The translations under genes were made by a program, and so were the position numbers. A stretch of DNA of 64,000 nt from Lewinellaceae bacterium SD302 (GTDB lineage: Bacteria > Bacteroidota > Bacteroidia > Chitinophagales > Saprospiraceae): positions 1-64,000 of the forward strand of contig PDLQ01000016.1 of the NCBI GenBank assembly GCA_002591745.1. Reading direction: 5' to 3'. Shown here piece after piece: positions 44,820-53,431 of the stretch; positions within the stretch are counted from its first letter, which is position 1; each line of letters begins with the position of its first letter. Under the pieces are notes generated by a model that had not been told where the DNA came from, made no database searches, and saw nothing but the letters and a program-made list of their open reading frames with translations.

Positions 44820-47441
44820 TTATACCTTCTCCTTCCCTGCCGCAATTGCCGCATCAAGTCCACCGGCGTCTTTTCCTCCTGCCGTAGCAAAGAAGGGCTG
44901 GCCGCCGCCGCCGCCTTTGATGTTCCGGGCGATCTCACGAATGATGTTGCCGGCGTGCAACTCTTTGCTTTCGGTCAATTCCTTACTGATAGAAAGGGTC
45001 AGCATTGGCTTTCCATCATTCTCGCTACCGATGAGGATGAAGGCATCACCCAATTCTTTTTCCAGGTTGAAGACCATCGTTTTAATGGTCGCCGCGTCGC
45101 TGATATCCACACGGGTAGCGATGACGTTCACGCCATTGATCACTTCCACGGATTTCAGTAGCTCGCCTTTGAGATTTCCGGCCTGAGCTGCTTTGAGTTT
45201 TTCCAGTTCTTTTTTGAGCTGGCGGTTTTCGTCTTGCAGGGAAGCTACGCTCTTAACCACGTCCTGGCTATTCTTCAAGAGACCGCGCAGCTCTACAAGG
45301 GTATCCATTTCTCCGTTGACCTTCGCCAGGGCAACTTCACCGACCACGGCTTCGATCCGGCGGATACCGGCGGCCAGTGAGCTTTCGCTGTCGATCTTGA
45401 ACAAGCCCAACTCGCCGGTATGAGGAACGTGAGTACCACCACAGAGCTCGGAGGAAAATTCGGGGTCAAAAGTGATGATGCGCACGCTATCGCCGTACTT
45501 CTCACCAAAAAGCATCATGGCGCCGCTTTCTTTGGCCTCGGCGATCGGTACGTCACGGCGCTCGATCAGCGGTATATTCTGGCGGATTTTTTCGTTGACG
45601 AGATCCTCGACCCGCTGTAATTCTTCGGTAGAGGGCCGCTCGAAGTGACTGAAGTCGAAGCGCACCCGCTTAGACCGTACGTCCTGCCCTTTCTGCACAG
45701 CGTGTTTGCCCAGTACCTCGTGGAGGGCAGCGTGCAGCAGGTGAGCCGCAGTATGGTGCTGGCTGGTGGCCTGGCGGTTGCCGGCGTGGACCTTGGCAAT
45801 TACAAGTCCGTCCGGCGTCTCGGGTAGTTTTTTGACGAGGTGGATCGTCAGGTCGTTTTCTTTCTGGGTGTCGTAGACCGGAATGTCCTCACCGTCTACG
45901 GTCAGGGTACCTTTGTCTCCGGCCTGTCCACCGCTTTCTCCGTAGAAAGGAGTACGGTCCAGCACGACTTGGTACTGCGGTTTACCTTTCAGTTCCACGG
46001 TGCGGTACTTGGTGATGCGTGCATCGTCGGCCTCCAGTTGGTCGTAGCCGATGAAGACGCTTTCAACGTCCTCGCCTACGCTGATCCAGTCGCCTACGGA
46101 TTTGGCGGCATCGGCTTTACTACGGTCTTTCTGTGCCTTGAGGGCAGTTTCGAAACCGGCTTCGTCAACACGCTTACCCTGTTCTTCGGCCAGCAGCCGA
46201 GTCAGGTCGATGGGGAATCCAAAAGTGTCGTAGAGTTCGAAAGCGGCGGCTCCGTCGATTACGCCGTCTTTAGCCTCCAGATCAGCAAAGCGACTTAGGC
46301 CCTTATCCAGGGTTTGCAGGAAAGATTTTTCTTCCCCTTCGATGATCTTGGCGATCTGATCTTTTTGCTGGGCCAGTTCGGGAAAGGCGGCACCCATCTC
46401 ATTCACCAGCATCGGAATGAGTTTGAAGAGGAAGGGCGACTTCACGTCCAGAAAAGAGAAGTAGTAACGCACGGCCCGGCGCAGAATACGACGCACCACA
46501 TACCCGGCACCGGTGTTGCTGGGCAGCTGGCCGTCAGCAATGGTGAAAGCCACGGCCCTCAAGTGATCGGCGACTACGCGCATAGCCATGTCAGCCTTGG
46601 CCTCGGTAGCGTAGCTGCCGCCGTACTTGTGGCCGGAGAGTTCTTCGATCTGGCTCAGGATCGGGGTGAAAATATCGGTATCGTAGGTGGCTTGCTTGCC
46701 CTGCAGAATCATACAGAGGCGTTCAAAACCCATGCCGGTATCCACGTGGCGTTCGGGTAAGTTCTCCAGGCTACCGTCCGCCAGGCGATTAAACTGGATG
46801 AAGACGTTATTCCAGATTTCTACGACGCCGCTATCGTCGATGTTTACTAGGTCGCGACCGTTTACTTTGAGTCTCTCTTCCCGGCTACGGGTGTCCACGT
46901 GAATCTCGGTACAGGGGCCGCAGGGGCCGGTTTCCCCCATTTCCCAAAAGTTGTCTTTTTTGTTGCCCAGCAGGATGCGTTCTTCCGGCAGGAATTTTAG
47001 CCAGACTTGCTTGGCCTCATCGTCGCGGGGAACGCCTTCTTCCGACGCTCCTTCGAAAACGGTGGCGTAGATAAGTTCCGGGTCGATGCCCAGTCGCTCG
47101 GTCAGCAATTTCCAGCTCCAGGTAATGGCCTCTTCCTTAAAATAATCGCCGAATGACCAGTTGCCCAGCATCTCGAACATGGTGTGGTGGGTGCCGTCAC
47201 GCCCTACGTCTTCCAAATCGTTATGCTTGCCACTGACCCGCATACATTTCTGGGTATCCGCCACTCGGCGACTATCCGGGGTCTTGTTGCCCAGGAAGAA
47301 ATCCTTGAACTGGTTCATCCCCGCATTGGTAAACAGCAGGGTCGGGTCATTCTTGTTCACGATCGGGCTGGAGGGCACGATCTTATGGCCTTGTTCGGAA
47401 AAAAAATCCAGGTAGGCGCGGCGAATTTCGTTGGCGGTCAT
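44820..47441 (-). CDS. alaS: alanyl-tRNA synthetase
   Basis: An 873-residue AlaRS. ATG 47441 (MTANEIRRAYLDFFSEQGH) is chosen because it is the universal family start; the frame runs nine codons further. Motifs: catalytic TLLFTNAGMNQFKD, KCMRVSGKHNDLEDVG, the editing-domain zinc residues HHTAAHLLHAAL and CGGTHVPHTGELG, and the C-terminal DHHA1 oligomerisation segment GGGGGQPFFATAGGKDAGGL. Full length with both editing and C-Ala parts. TACCTTTG promoter lies just upstream. Confidence 0.96.
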   Translation of the reverse strand: MTANEIRRAYLDFFSEQGHKIVPSSPIVNKNDPTLLFTNAGMNQFKDFFLGNKTPDSRRVADTQKCMRVSGKHNDLEDVGRDGTHHTMFEMLGNWSFGDYFKEEAITWSWKLLTERLGIDPELIYATVFEGASEEGVPRDDEAKQVWLKFLPEERILLGNKKDNFWEMGETGPCGPCTEIHVDTRSREERLKVNGRDLVNIDDSGVVEIWNNVFIQFNRLADGSLENLPERHVDTGMGFERLCMILQGKQATYDTDIFTPILSQIEELSGHKYGGSYATEAKADMAMRVVADHLRAVAFTIADGQLPSNTGAGYVVRRILRRAVRYYFSFLDVKSPFLFKLIPMLVNEMGAAFPELAQQKDQIAKIIEGEEKSFLQTLDKGLSRFADLEAKDGVIDGAAAFELYDTFGFPIDLTRLLAEEQGKRVDEAGFETALKAQKDRSKADAAKSVGDWISVGEDVESVFIGYDQLEADDARITKYRTVELKGKPQYQVVLDRTPFYGESGGQAGDKGTLTVDGEDIPVYDTQKENDLTIHLVKKLPETPDGLVIAKVHAGNRQATSQHHTAAHLLHAALHEVLGKHAVQKGQDVRSKRVRFDFSHFERPSTEELQRVEDLVNEKIRQNIPLIERRDVPIAEAKESGAMMLFGEKYGDSVRIITFDPEFSSELCGGTHVPHTGELGLFKIDSESSLAAGIRRIEAVVGEVALAKVNGEMDTLVELRGLLKNSQDVVKSVASLQDENRQLKKELEKLKAAQAGNLKGELLKSVEVINGVNVIATRVDISDAATIKTMVFNLEKELGDAFILIGSENDGKPMLTLSISKELTESKELHAGNIIREIARNIKGGGGGQPFFATAGGKDAGGLDAAIAAGKEKV

Positions 47442-47465
47442 GCGGGAAACAAATTTTAGAAGCGG

Positions 47466-47473
47466 CAAAGGTA
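47466..47473 (-). promoter_or_regulatory. -7 element TACCTTTG for alaS
   Basis: On the minus strand TACCTTTG sits 24 nt before the alaS ATG and matches TAnnTTTG exactly. The same octamer precedes mtaB and purF. Confidence 0.55.
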
Positions 47474-48029
47474 ATGTATCGGCAATGATTGAATGATATA
47501 ATGAGGCAATGTTTAAATGGTGTAGCGCTTCTTGATTCTATCGTCAGATCATCTACTCGACTTATCGTTTTTTTGGGTCTTCAAAGTAGCAGGGCTGGTT
47601 ACGAGTTCGTCGGCCGGGGGGGGGGGGGGCTGTCGTCATCAAAGGAATGATCGTAATCCACTTGGCGTAAGAGCTCAGTTTTTTACTCACCTTGCTACTT
47701 TGTTAATCCAAAAATACACTCACCCTTAAGGCCGGAAACTGAATGTAAGTTTCACTACCCGGCGTTTTTGGCAGCTTCCATTATTCGCAATAAGCCCTTG
47801 CTTGCTCAACTCTTATCTTAGTTTCAGGGGAGAAAGTGTTCTTCGAATAATAGCCATCCGCGAAAAAGCAAGCTGATGATCGCCTTTATGGATGTTGAAG
47901 CTACCCTCGAATGCTCGATTATTGTAAACCCATGCAGAATTTTTTATTTTCAGAAAGGTGATAGGTTCGTGTTTTGAACACAAATATTCTCATAAAAGTT
48001 ACATTGTTGATAAGTTTTCTTTCTTCTTC
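47474..48029. other. long intergenic region with poly-G tract and motif pair
   Basis: No gene is supported between alaS and the M23 peptidase. It starts with AATGATTGAATGATATAATGAGG (AATCATT-type repeat). CAAAGTAGCA at 47582-47591 and TGCTACTTTG at 47693-47702 face each other across 101 nt, with a 14-G run at 47616-47629 between them. From 47710 to 48029 nothing recognisable is seen. ORFs at 47532-47729 and 47974-48168 have no family character and unusual starts. Confidence 0.5.
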
Positions 48030-48062
48030 TTGGGTTATATGGGGAGATAATATTTACATTTG
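48030..48062 (+). promoter_or_regulatory. promoter of the M23 peptidase gene (TTG-N22-TACATTTG)
   Basis: TTG at 48030-48032 and TACATTTG at 48055-48062 fit the Bacteroidota consensus with a slightly long 22-nt spacer. This implies an untranslated leader of about 155 nt before ATG 48226. Confidence 0.45.
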
Positions 48063-48225
48063 TAGGCATTCGACCCACAAGGCTTTTCCTTCTAACGGGT
48101 CGCTTGGGATTAATAGGCGCATTACAATACCAACGAAAACGTCGAACGCAGATTTATCATTTTGCTGATCATCAGCGATTTACGTCTTTGAGTAGTGGGC
48201 TATTTTTGAAGTAATTAAACCGTCT

Positions 48226-49215
48226 ATGAGACGCGAGAAATACGTCTTTAATCGTCAGACCCTTCAATACGAGAAGGTTGTTGAACCTTTAAAGCACACG
48301 GTACTCCGCATCTTCGGCTTTGTCTGTGCCGCCTCCTTTACGGCCCTGATTATGCTGATGTTAACGCACCGGTACCTTCCCAGCCCCGCCGAGCGGCTGT
48401 TGATGCAGGAGAATGATATTCTGCGCAGCGAAATCGCGCAAACCGACCAAGATATCGCCGCACTCGAAAAGGTTGTCAATAACCTGCAAGATCGCGATGC
48501 CTACGTCTACCGGGCCATGTTCAAAATGAACCCCATCGATGATAACGTCTGGAACGGCGGTATTGGTGGTCACGACCGCTACGACGAACTGCGTGAACTG
48601 CCCCGAACCGGTGAGCACATGGCGCAATTGAAAGAAAAACTGGATGGCCTGAAAATGCGGATGAACCTGCAGAGCCGTTCCCTGGATTCCCTGACCATGA
48701 TGGCGGATAAAAAGGAAGAATTCCTGGCTGCCATACCCAGTATCCGCCCCGTCCGGGCCGATAAAGTGGGCCGTAAACTGCTGAGTCTTTCCGGCTATGG
48801 CTACCGAATCCACCCGATCTACAAGAAAAAGAGAATGCACTGGGGCGTTGATTTCAATGCCGTTAAGAATACGCCAATCCAGGCTACCGGTGCCGGTAAG
48901 GTAGAATTTGCCGGTAACCGCCGTGATGGCTACGGAAATGTAGTGATTATCAATCACGGATTCGGCTTTAAGACCCTCTACGCCCACATGGAAAAGGTGA
49001 TGGTGAAGAAAGGCGACAAGGTGAAGCGCAGCCAGCAGATCGGCCTCATCGGTAGCACTGGCCAGAGTACCGGCGACCACTTGCACTACGAAGTGATCAA
49101 GGATGGCCAGAAAGTCGACCCTATCCAGTACTGTACGGATGGGCTGACGCCTCAGGAGTACCAGGAACTGGTGCATATGGCTGAGCAGGAGAACCAATCG
49201 TTCGACGGAAACTAG
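48226..49215 (+). CDS. membrane-anchored M23 (LytM) peptidase
   Basis: A 329-residue protein: short cytoplasmic N-terminus with YVFNRQTLQYEKV, a transmembrane helix (about 30-50), a coiled coil (about 60-160), and a LytM/M23 domain (about 185-305). Zinc ligands are intact: MHWGVDF (H.x3.D) and DHLHYEV (HxH). The YVFN..TL.YEKV leader is typical of Bacteroidota M23 peptidases encoded beside alaS, as here. Active endopeptidase for peptidoglycan cross-links, acting in the periplasm during growth or division. Confidence 0.88.
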   Translation: MRREKYVFNRQTLQYEKVVEPLKHTVLRIFGFVCAASFTALIMLMLTHRYLPSPAERLLMQENDILRSEIAQTDQDIAALEKVVNNLQDRDAYVYRAMFKMNPIDDNVWNGGIGGHDRYDELRELPRTGEHMAQLKEKLDGLKMRMNLQSRSLDSLTMMADKKEEFLAAIPSIRPVRADKVGRKLLSLSGYGYRIHPIYKKKRMHWGVDFNAVKNTPIQATGAGKVEFAGNRRDGYGNVVIINHGFGFKTLYAHMEKVMVKKGDKVKRSQQIGLIGSTGQSTGDHLHYEVIKDGQKVDPIQYCTDGLTPQEYQELVHMAEQENQSFDGN

Positions 49216-49253
49216 GCTAGAAACTCGTTTCTGAAAATTAACTTACCACTTGC

Positions 49254-49284
49254 TTGTCAGTTATTTACAATAGCCCTATCTTTG
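49254..49284 (+). promoter_or_regulatory. strong Bacteroidota promoter (TTG-N20-TATCTTTG) for L25
   Basis: TTG at 49254-49256, 20-nt spacer, then TATCTTTG at 49277-49284, an exact TAnnTTTG. Transcription would start about 49290, giving a leader of about 30 nt before ATG 49321. It is the clearest promoter in the window. Confidence 0.75.
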
Positions 49285-49320
49285 CGGGCCGAAAGCGTCA
49301 AGCTGATAAAGAAACTGACA

Positions 49321-49947
49321 ATGCAAACTGTAGCCGTAACGGGTCAAGCCCGCCAATCACTCGGAAAAAAAGGAACTAAAGCCGTTCGTAAAGAAGGCGC
49401 CGCACCAGCCGTACTATACGGTAGCGGTGATCCCGTTCACTTCAGCGTTAAGCCGCTGGACGTACGTAGCCTCATTTACACGCCGGAATTTAAACTGGCC
49501 GAACTTACCGTTGACGGTAAGACTACCAAGGCCATCGTTAAAGAAGTACAATTCCATCCCGTAACCGACGAGATCATTCACATTGATTTCCTGGCCCTCC
49601 AGGACGGACACCCCATCAAGGTGAAAGTGCCCGTAGGCTTTAAAGGTACCAGCCCCGGCGTTCGTGCCGGTGGTAAGCTGCAGCAGGCTGTACGCCACAT
49701 CAAATTGAAGACTACGCCAGACAAGCTGGTTGATCGTATCACTATGGACATTAGTGGTCTGGAAATGGGTGACTCCATCCGTATTCGTGATATCGAAGCC
49801 GAAGAAGGTGTTGAGATCATTAATCCGGGCGGCCAGCCAGTTGCTACGGTTATCGTACCACGTGCCATGCGCTCCGCCGCTACCGCCGCTGCTAAGGCAG
49901 CCGATGGTGCTGCTGAAGATGATGGCGAAGAAGCTACCGAAGAGTAG
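49321..49947 (+). CDS. rplY: 50S ribosomal protein L25, CTC/TL5 type
   Basis: A 208-residue L25 with the C-terminal TL5/CTC extension. ATG 49321 (MQTVAVTGQARQSLGKKGTKAVRKEGAAPAVLYG) follows the promoter; the frame is open 13 codons upstream, but those would overlap the -7 element. The N-domain binds 5S rRNA; IIHIDFLALQDG and VPVGFKGTSPGVRAGGKLQQ are family blocks. The Ala/Glu/Asp-rich tail (about 180-208) is typical of Bacteroidota L25. Followed by a good intrinsic terminator. Confidence 0.95.
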   Translation: MQTVAVTGQARQSLGKKGTKAVRKEGAAPAVLYGSGDPVHFSVKPLDVRSLIYTPEFKLAELTVDGKTTKAIVKEVQFHPVTDEIIHIDFLALQDGHPIKVKVPVGFKGTSPGVRAGGKLQQAVRHIKLKTTPDKLVDRITMDISGLEMGDSIRIRDIEAEEGVEIINPGGQPVATVIVPRAMRSAATAAAKAADGAAEDDGEEATEE

Positions 49948-49989
49948 TCAAAGCACAACCACTAAGGTGGCGACCCGCCATCTCTCCGA

Positions 49990-50019
49990 AAGGGGTGAAG
50001 TCAAACGACTTCACCCCTT
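49990..50019 (+). terminator. intrinsic terminator after the L25 gene
   Basis: AAGGGGTGAAGTC and GACTTCACCCCTT form a perfect 13-bp stem with an AAAC loop, followed by CTTGTTATT. It stands 43 nt after the stop codon. Confidence 0.85.
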
Positions 50020-50136
50020 CTTGTTATTGGATTGTGAAAGAAAAGACTTTTTGGTGGACGGGACGGGTTATATTATTACACTCGTAAGTCTTGGGGGCCT
50101 CGGTCCCGAGAAACCGATAAAAATTGAATCTCCCCA

Positions 50137-50700
50137 ATGAATAACTTTCATTTCTCCTCTGCCCTCATGGCGTTGATTTTCCTGACTGGCTGTGGCATCT
50201 TCGTTCCTAGCGACGATTGGAATCGGGATGGCACTCGCACGGAACGAACCGATAACGAGCGCCCGCGCAATACCGGTAATAACGACCGCTATTCAGGCGA
50301 CGGAACGGAGACCCTGCGCAACCAGATCATCAACGATGCCGCCTCTCTGATCGGTACCAAATACCGCTACGGCGGCGTAAATCCCAGCAGCGGGATGGAC
50401 TGCTCAGGCTTGATGAATTATGTTTTCCAAAACGTTGGCATCACCCTACGGCGCTCATCTCGGGAGCAAGTGAAGGATGGTGAGAATATCCGCAAACGCG
50501 ATGCACGGCCGGGCGATCTGGTCTTTTTTAGCAAGGGAGGGCAGGTTTTTCACGTCGCATTGATCGTAGACTACGACGGCGAAGACCGTATGGAGGTCAT
50601 CCATTCAACCAGCTCTAAGGGCATCATTCGCCAGGAGATACTGAATAACTCTTACTGGACCCCTAAGATCAGTTCTTATCGGAATGTTATCGGTGGGTAG
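50137..50700 (+). CDS. NlpC/P60 family lipoprotein peptidase
   Basis: A 187-residue product with lipoprotein signal MNNFHFSSALMALIFLTGC (Cys19), a polar linker rich in Asn, Arg and Asp (20-60), and an NlpC/P60 domain (65-187). Catalytic triad is visible: Cys in GMDCSGLMNYVF, His in VFHVALIVD, third His in VIHSTSSKG. Such enzymes cut within peptidoglycan stem peptides. First gene of a cell-wall cluster with a TPR protein, DUF4292 lipoprotein and EnvC. Confidence 0.9.
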   Translation: MNNFHFSSALMALIFLTGCGIFVPSDDWNRDGTRTERTDNERPRNTGNNDRYSGDGTETLRNQIINDAASLIGTKYRYGGVNPSSGMDCSGLMNYVFQNVGITLRRSSREQVKDGENIRKRDARPGDLVFFSKGGQVFHVALIVDYDGEDRMEVIHSTSSKGIIRQEILNNSYWTPKISSYRNVIGG

Positions 50701-50750
50701 ATCAATCTTCGCCGTTCGGGCGTTATCATTTGGTACCTAAAGTTTCTGCT

Positions 50751-52382
50751 ATGCGCCTCGCGCAACTACTCTCATTTTCGTTACTGCTGATTTCCTCTGC
50801 ACTTTTTGCCCAGCCGGGTAGTGTCAGCCAGGCTGAAGTTGATGCGGCCAAGGCTTTCATCGAAGCAAAGCAAGCTGTATTACTGGGTGATCTGGAAAAA
50901 GCAGAAAGTCTTTTTCAAAAAATGAGTAAGGAGGATCCGGACAATGATGTTTTGCACTACGAACTCGGCCGGATTCATTACGTCAGCGAGGACAACCAGG
51001 AAGCTGTAAATGAACTCGAAAAGGCTTATGAACTCAATCCGACCGTAGCTTATGCGGGCTTACTCGGCGAACTTTATCAGGCTACCGGTCAATACCGGGA
51101 GGGTGCGAAATTGTTTAAGGATTTGGCGGACTCACAATCCCGGCCGGCCGATCAGCGGGAAGGACGGGGTAGCACCATTACTCAATCAGACCGAGAGTTG
51201 TTTCGCCTGCAACAAGCCGTTTTCCTGGTTCGTGCCCAAGAGATCGACAAAGCCATCGACGTTTACGATGACCTGGAAAAAGAATTGGGCATCAATCCTG
51301 AGTTAAGTCGTAAAAAGCACGCTCTCTACTTGGGGCTGGGCGATCAAAAACGCGCCGAGAAGGAACTATTGGCTTTGGTTGAGGCTTTTCCCCGGGATCT
51401 CGAGTACCGCCATTTACTGGCCGGCTACTACAGTTCTCAGGGGAAGCGTAATGATGCCAAAGATGTCTACCGCGAAATCCTGCGGATCGAACCGGCCGAT
51501 GTAAAGGCACAACTCGCCCTGGAAGATAGCGGTAAGCCCGGCCAGTTGCCAAACGGTGAAAACAACGGTAAGCTAATGGATTTAATGAGCCGTACCGACG
51601 TAGACTTAGACCTTAAAATTGGTAAATTGCTACCGATGGTACAGGCTGTTGCCAATACCGGCGACGCTAATATGGCCAGCGAAGGCTTAGCCCTGGCCGA
51701 CGAACTGGCACGAGTTCACCCCTCGGATGCCAAACCCATGGCCATGCGTGGAGACTTGTATTTTCACTCCGGCCAGTACCCTGAAGCTGCCGCTGCCTAT
51801 CGCCAGACGCTGGAACTGGATGATACCGTCTACCCGGTCTGGGAGCAGTACCTTCACTCGCTATACCTGGATAACCAGATGAAAGAATTGCGTGAGGAAG
51901 CCGAAAATGCCCTGGATGTATTTCCTAACCGCCCTTACGTTACCTTTTACTATGCATTGGGTGAAGCGGCTCGGGCCGATTTCGACGAGGCTGCCGGTTT
52001 GATGGAACAGGCTGTATTCATTTTCGGTGCTGCCAGTCCTGAAGCCGGTAATATGGCTCGTACTTATCAGGAGACGATCACCGCCTTGGGCGAAGGGAAA
52101 CTTCCTCAGTCTGGTAGTATCCCGGCGGGTGAAGGGCCTTTATCCGCCTATTTACTGGCGCGGGAAAATTATGACTCCGGTAAGCATGCCGAATCCTTGC
52201 AATTGCTGTCTGCTGCCGACCACGCCCGCAATACCAATGCTCTCCATCTGGAACTACTTGGCGACGCCATTCTGAAGACCTCCGGTGATAAAAATGCGGC
52301 GGCCGTCGCTTACGAAAGGGCAGAAAAGGCCGGAAGCAAGAGCCGCAGCCTACGCCGTAAGATCAGTGAAACCAAAAGCTAA
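50751..52382 (+). CDS. exported TPR protein
   Basis: A 543-residue product. ATG 50751 gives a clean signal peptide (MRLAQLLSFSLLLISSALFAQ); the frame is open seven codons upstream. The mature protein is a nearly continuous TPR array: 'AKAFIEAKQAVLLGDLEKAESLF', 'VLHYELGRIHY', 'LEYRHLLAGYYSSQGKRNDAK', 'PMAMRGDLYFHSGQYPEAAAAYRQTLEL'. It directly precedes the DUF4292 lipoprotein (9-nt gap) and EnvC-like gene, an order conserved in Bacteroidota. Likely a periplasmic scaffold for wall or envelope assembly. Confidence 0.88.
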   Translation: MRLAQLLSFSLLLISSALFAQPGSVSQAEVDAAKAFIEAKQAVLLGDLEKAESLFQKMSKEDPDNDVLHYELGRIHYVSEDNQEAVNELEKAYELNPTVAYAGLLGELYQATGQYREGAKLFKDLADSQSRPADQREGRGSTITQSDRELFRLQQAVFLVRAQEIDKAIDVYDDLEKELGINPELSRKKHALYLGLGDQKRAEKELLALVEAFPRDLEYRHLLAGYYSSQGKRNDAKDVYREILRIEPADVKAQLALEDSGKPGQLPNGENNGKLMDLMSRTDVDLDLKIGKLLPMVQAVANTGDANMASEGLALADELARVHPSDAKPMAMRGDLYFHSGQYPEAAAAYRQTLELDDTVYPVWEQYLHSLYLDNQMKELREEAENALDVFPNRPYVTFYYALGEAARADFDEAAGLMEQAVFIFGAASPEAGNMARTYQETITALGEGKLPQSGSIPAGEGPLSAYLLARENYDSGKHAESLQLLSAADHARNTNALHLELLGDAILKTSGDKNAAAVAYERAEKAGSKSRSLRRKISETKS

Positions 52383-52391
52383 AACTTATCC

Positions 52392-53174
52392 ATGAGATTA
52401 CTTCGTTTACTACCGCTGCTATCATTATTGCCACTGCTTCTCTACTCATCCTGTGGTACAAAGCGGCAAACGGACTCCAACGCGGATGATCCGATTGCCA
52501 CAATCTCTGCCGCTGAGAAAGTAATGCAGCAACTGGAAGTCAATCGCTTCACCGCCGAATGGATGGATGCCCGGGCCAGTCTGGATCTGGACAGTCCCGA
52601 GATGAGCGTTGGTGGAACGGCTTACATTCGCATGCAGAAGGATAAGAAAATCTGGATGAGCGTTAAGAAATTCGGTTTTGAAGCGGCCCGCGCGCTCATC
52701 ACTCCGGATTCTTTTTTCGTCATTAATCGACTTACCAACGAGTACACGGCCGAGCCACTCGGTTACGTAGAAGAGAAGTATAAGATTCCCGCCCGCTTCG
52801 ACTTGTTACAGGAAATCATCCTTGGAAATCCCATTTTCCTGGATCGCAATCTGGAGCTGAACAATGATGAAGATACTTATCGCCTTTCCGGTAACTCCGG
52901 TCGCTGGGCATCTGATTATTACATTAACGCAGAGACTTTCAAGCTCAATAGCATGCGACTGAAGGAAAGAGCTGAAAACCGCGTCCTAAATGTCTTTATG
53001 GACGACTACGAACTGACCGAAAACGGCCAGTCTTTCGCTGATAAGCGGGCTGTAGAGATCGAAAGCACCGAAACCGGCCTGGCTAAGATCACTTTGGATT
53101 TCAGCAAATTGACCTTTAATGAAGAGGTAAGTATGCCCTTCGTTGTGCCACGGAAATTTGATCGGGGTAAATAG
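52392..53174 (+). CDS. DUF4292 lipoprotein
   Basis: A 260-residue product with signal MRLLRLLPLLSLLPLLLYSSC (Cys21). The mature domain is an LolA/LolB-like half-barrel pattern: 'ARASLDLDSPEMSVGGTAYIRMQKDKKIWMSV', 'LITPDSFFVINRLTNEY', ending 'LTFNEEVSMPFVVPRKF'. This is the DUF4292 family; a role in lipid or lipoprotein handling at the outer membrane is inferred from the fold pattern. Co-transcribed with the TPR gene upstream. Confidence 0.85.
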   Translation: MRLLRLLPLLSLLPLLLYSSCGTKRQTDSNADDPIATISAAEKVMQQLEVNRFTAEWMDARASLDLDSPEMSVGGTAYIRMQKDKKIWMSVKKFGFEAARALITPDSFFVINRLTNEYTAEPLGYVEEKYKIPARFDLLQEIILGNPIFLDRNLELNNDEDTYRLSGNSGRWASDYYINAETFKLNSMRLKERAENRVLNVFMDDYELTENGQSFADKRAVEIESTETGLAKITLDFSKLTFNEEVSMPFVVPRKFDRGK

Positions 53175-53267
53175 CAATTGACTAGGTCAGGCCGGATAAA
53201 CTACTGTCGGCTTACATCTCAGGGCCCCTGCCCCGTGATGACGCATCGGCAGACGAGCTTGCTTTAT

Positions 53268-53409
53268 CATTGCTACTTTGAAGCTATAATGATAAAACGA
53301 ATGAGTATTCCCCAGTTCAATCACTGGATCATTCAATCATTAGATCATTAGATCATTGAATCATTGAATCATTGAATCATTGCTTCATTGAATCATTCAT
53401 TCAATCATT
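53268..53409. repeat. CATTGCTACTTTG motif followed by TGAATCATT tandem tract
   Basis: CATTGCTACTTTG at 53268-53280 is an exact copy of the recurring 13-mer. From 53318 to 53409 the sequence is an irregular tandem of AATCATTAGATCATTGAATCATTGAATC words (about six to seven units of 9-10 nt). It lies directly before the EnvC-like start and may influence its expression or simply be a repeat expansion. Confidence 0.6.
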
Positions 53410-53431
53410 ACGGATATGTTACCTTAGCAAC

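Noticed and set aside
47974-48168. 64-codon ORF with signal-like N-terminus before the M23 gene
   Set aside because: It needs a TTG start, contains the presumed promoter of the M23 gene and has a random-looking C-terminal half.
47442-48225. Possible tRNA or small RNA in the long alaS-M23 gap
   Set aside because: No cloverleaf or TTCGA-type T-loop was found by eye on either strand.
53318-53409. TGAATCATT tract considered as a CRISPR array
   Set aside because: Units are about 9-10 nt with no unique spacers and no cas genes nearby.
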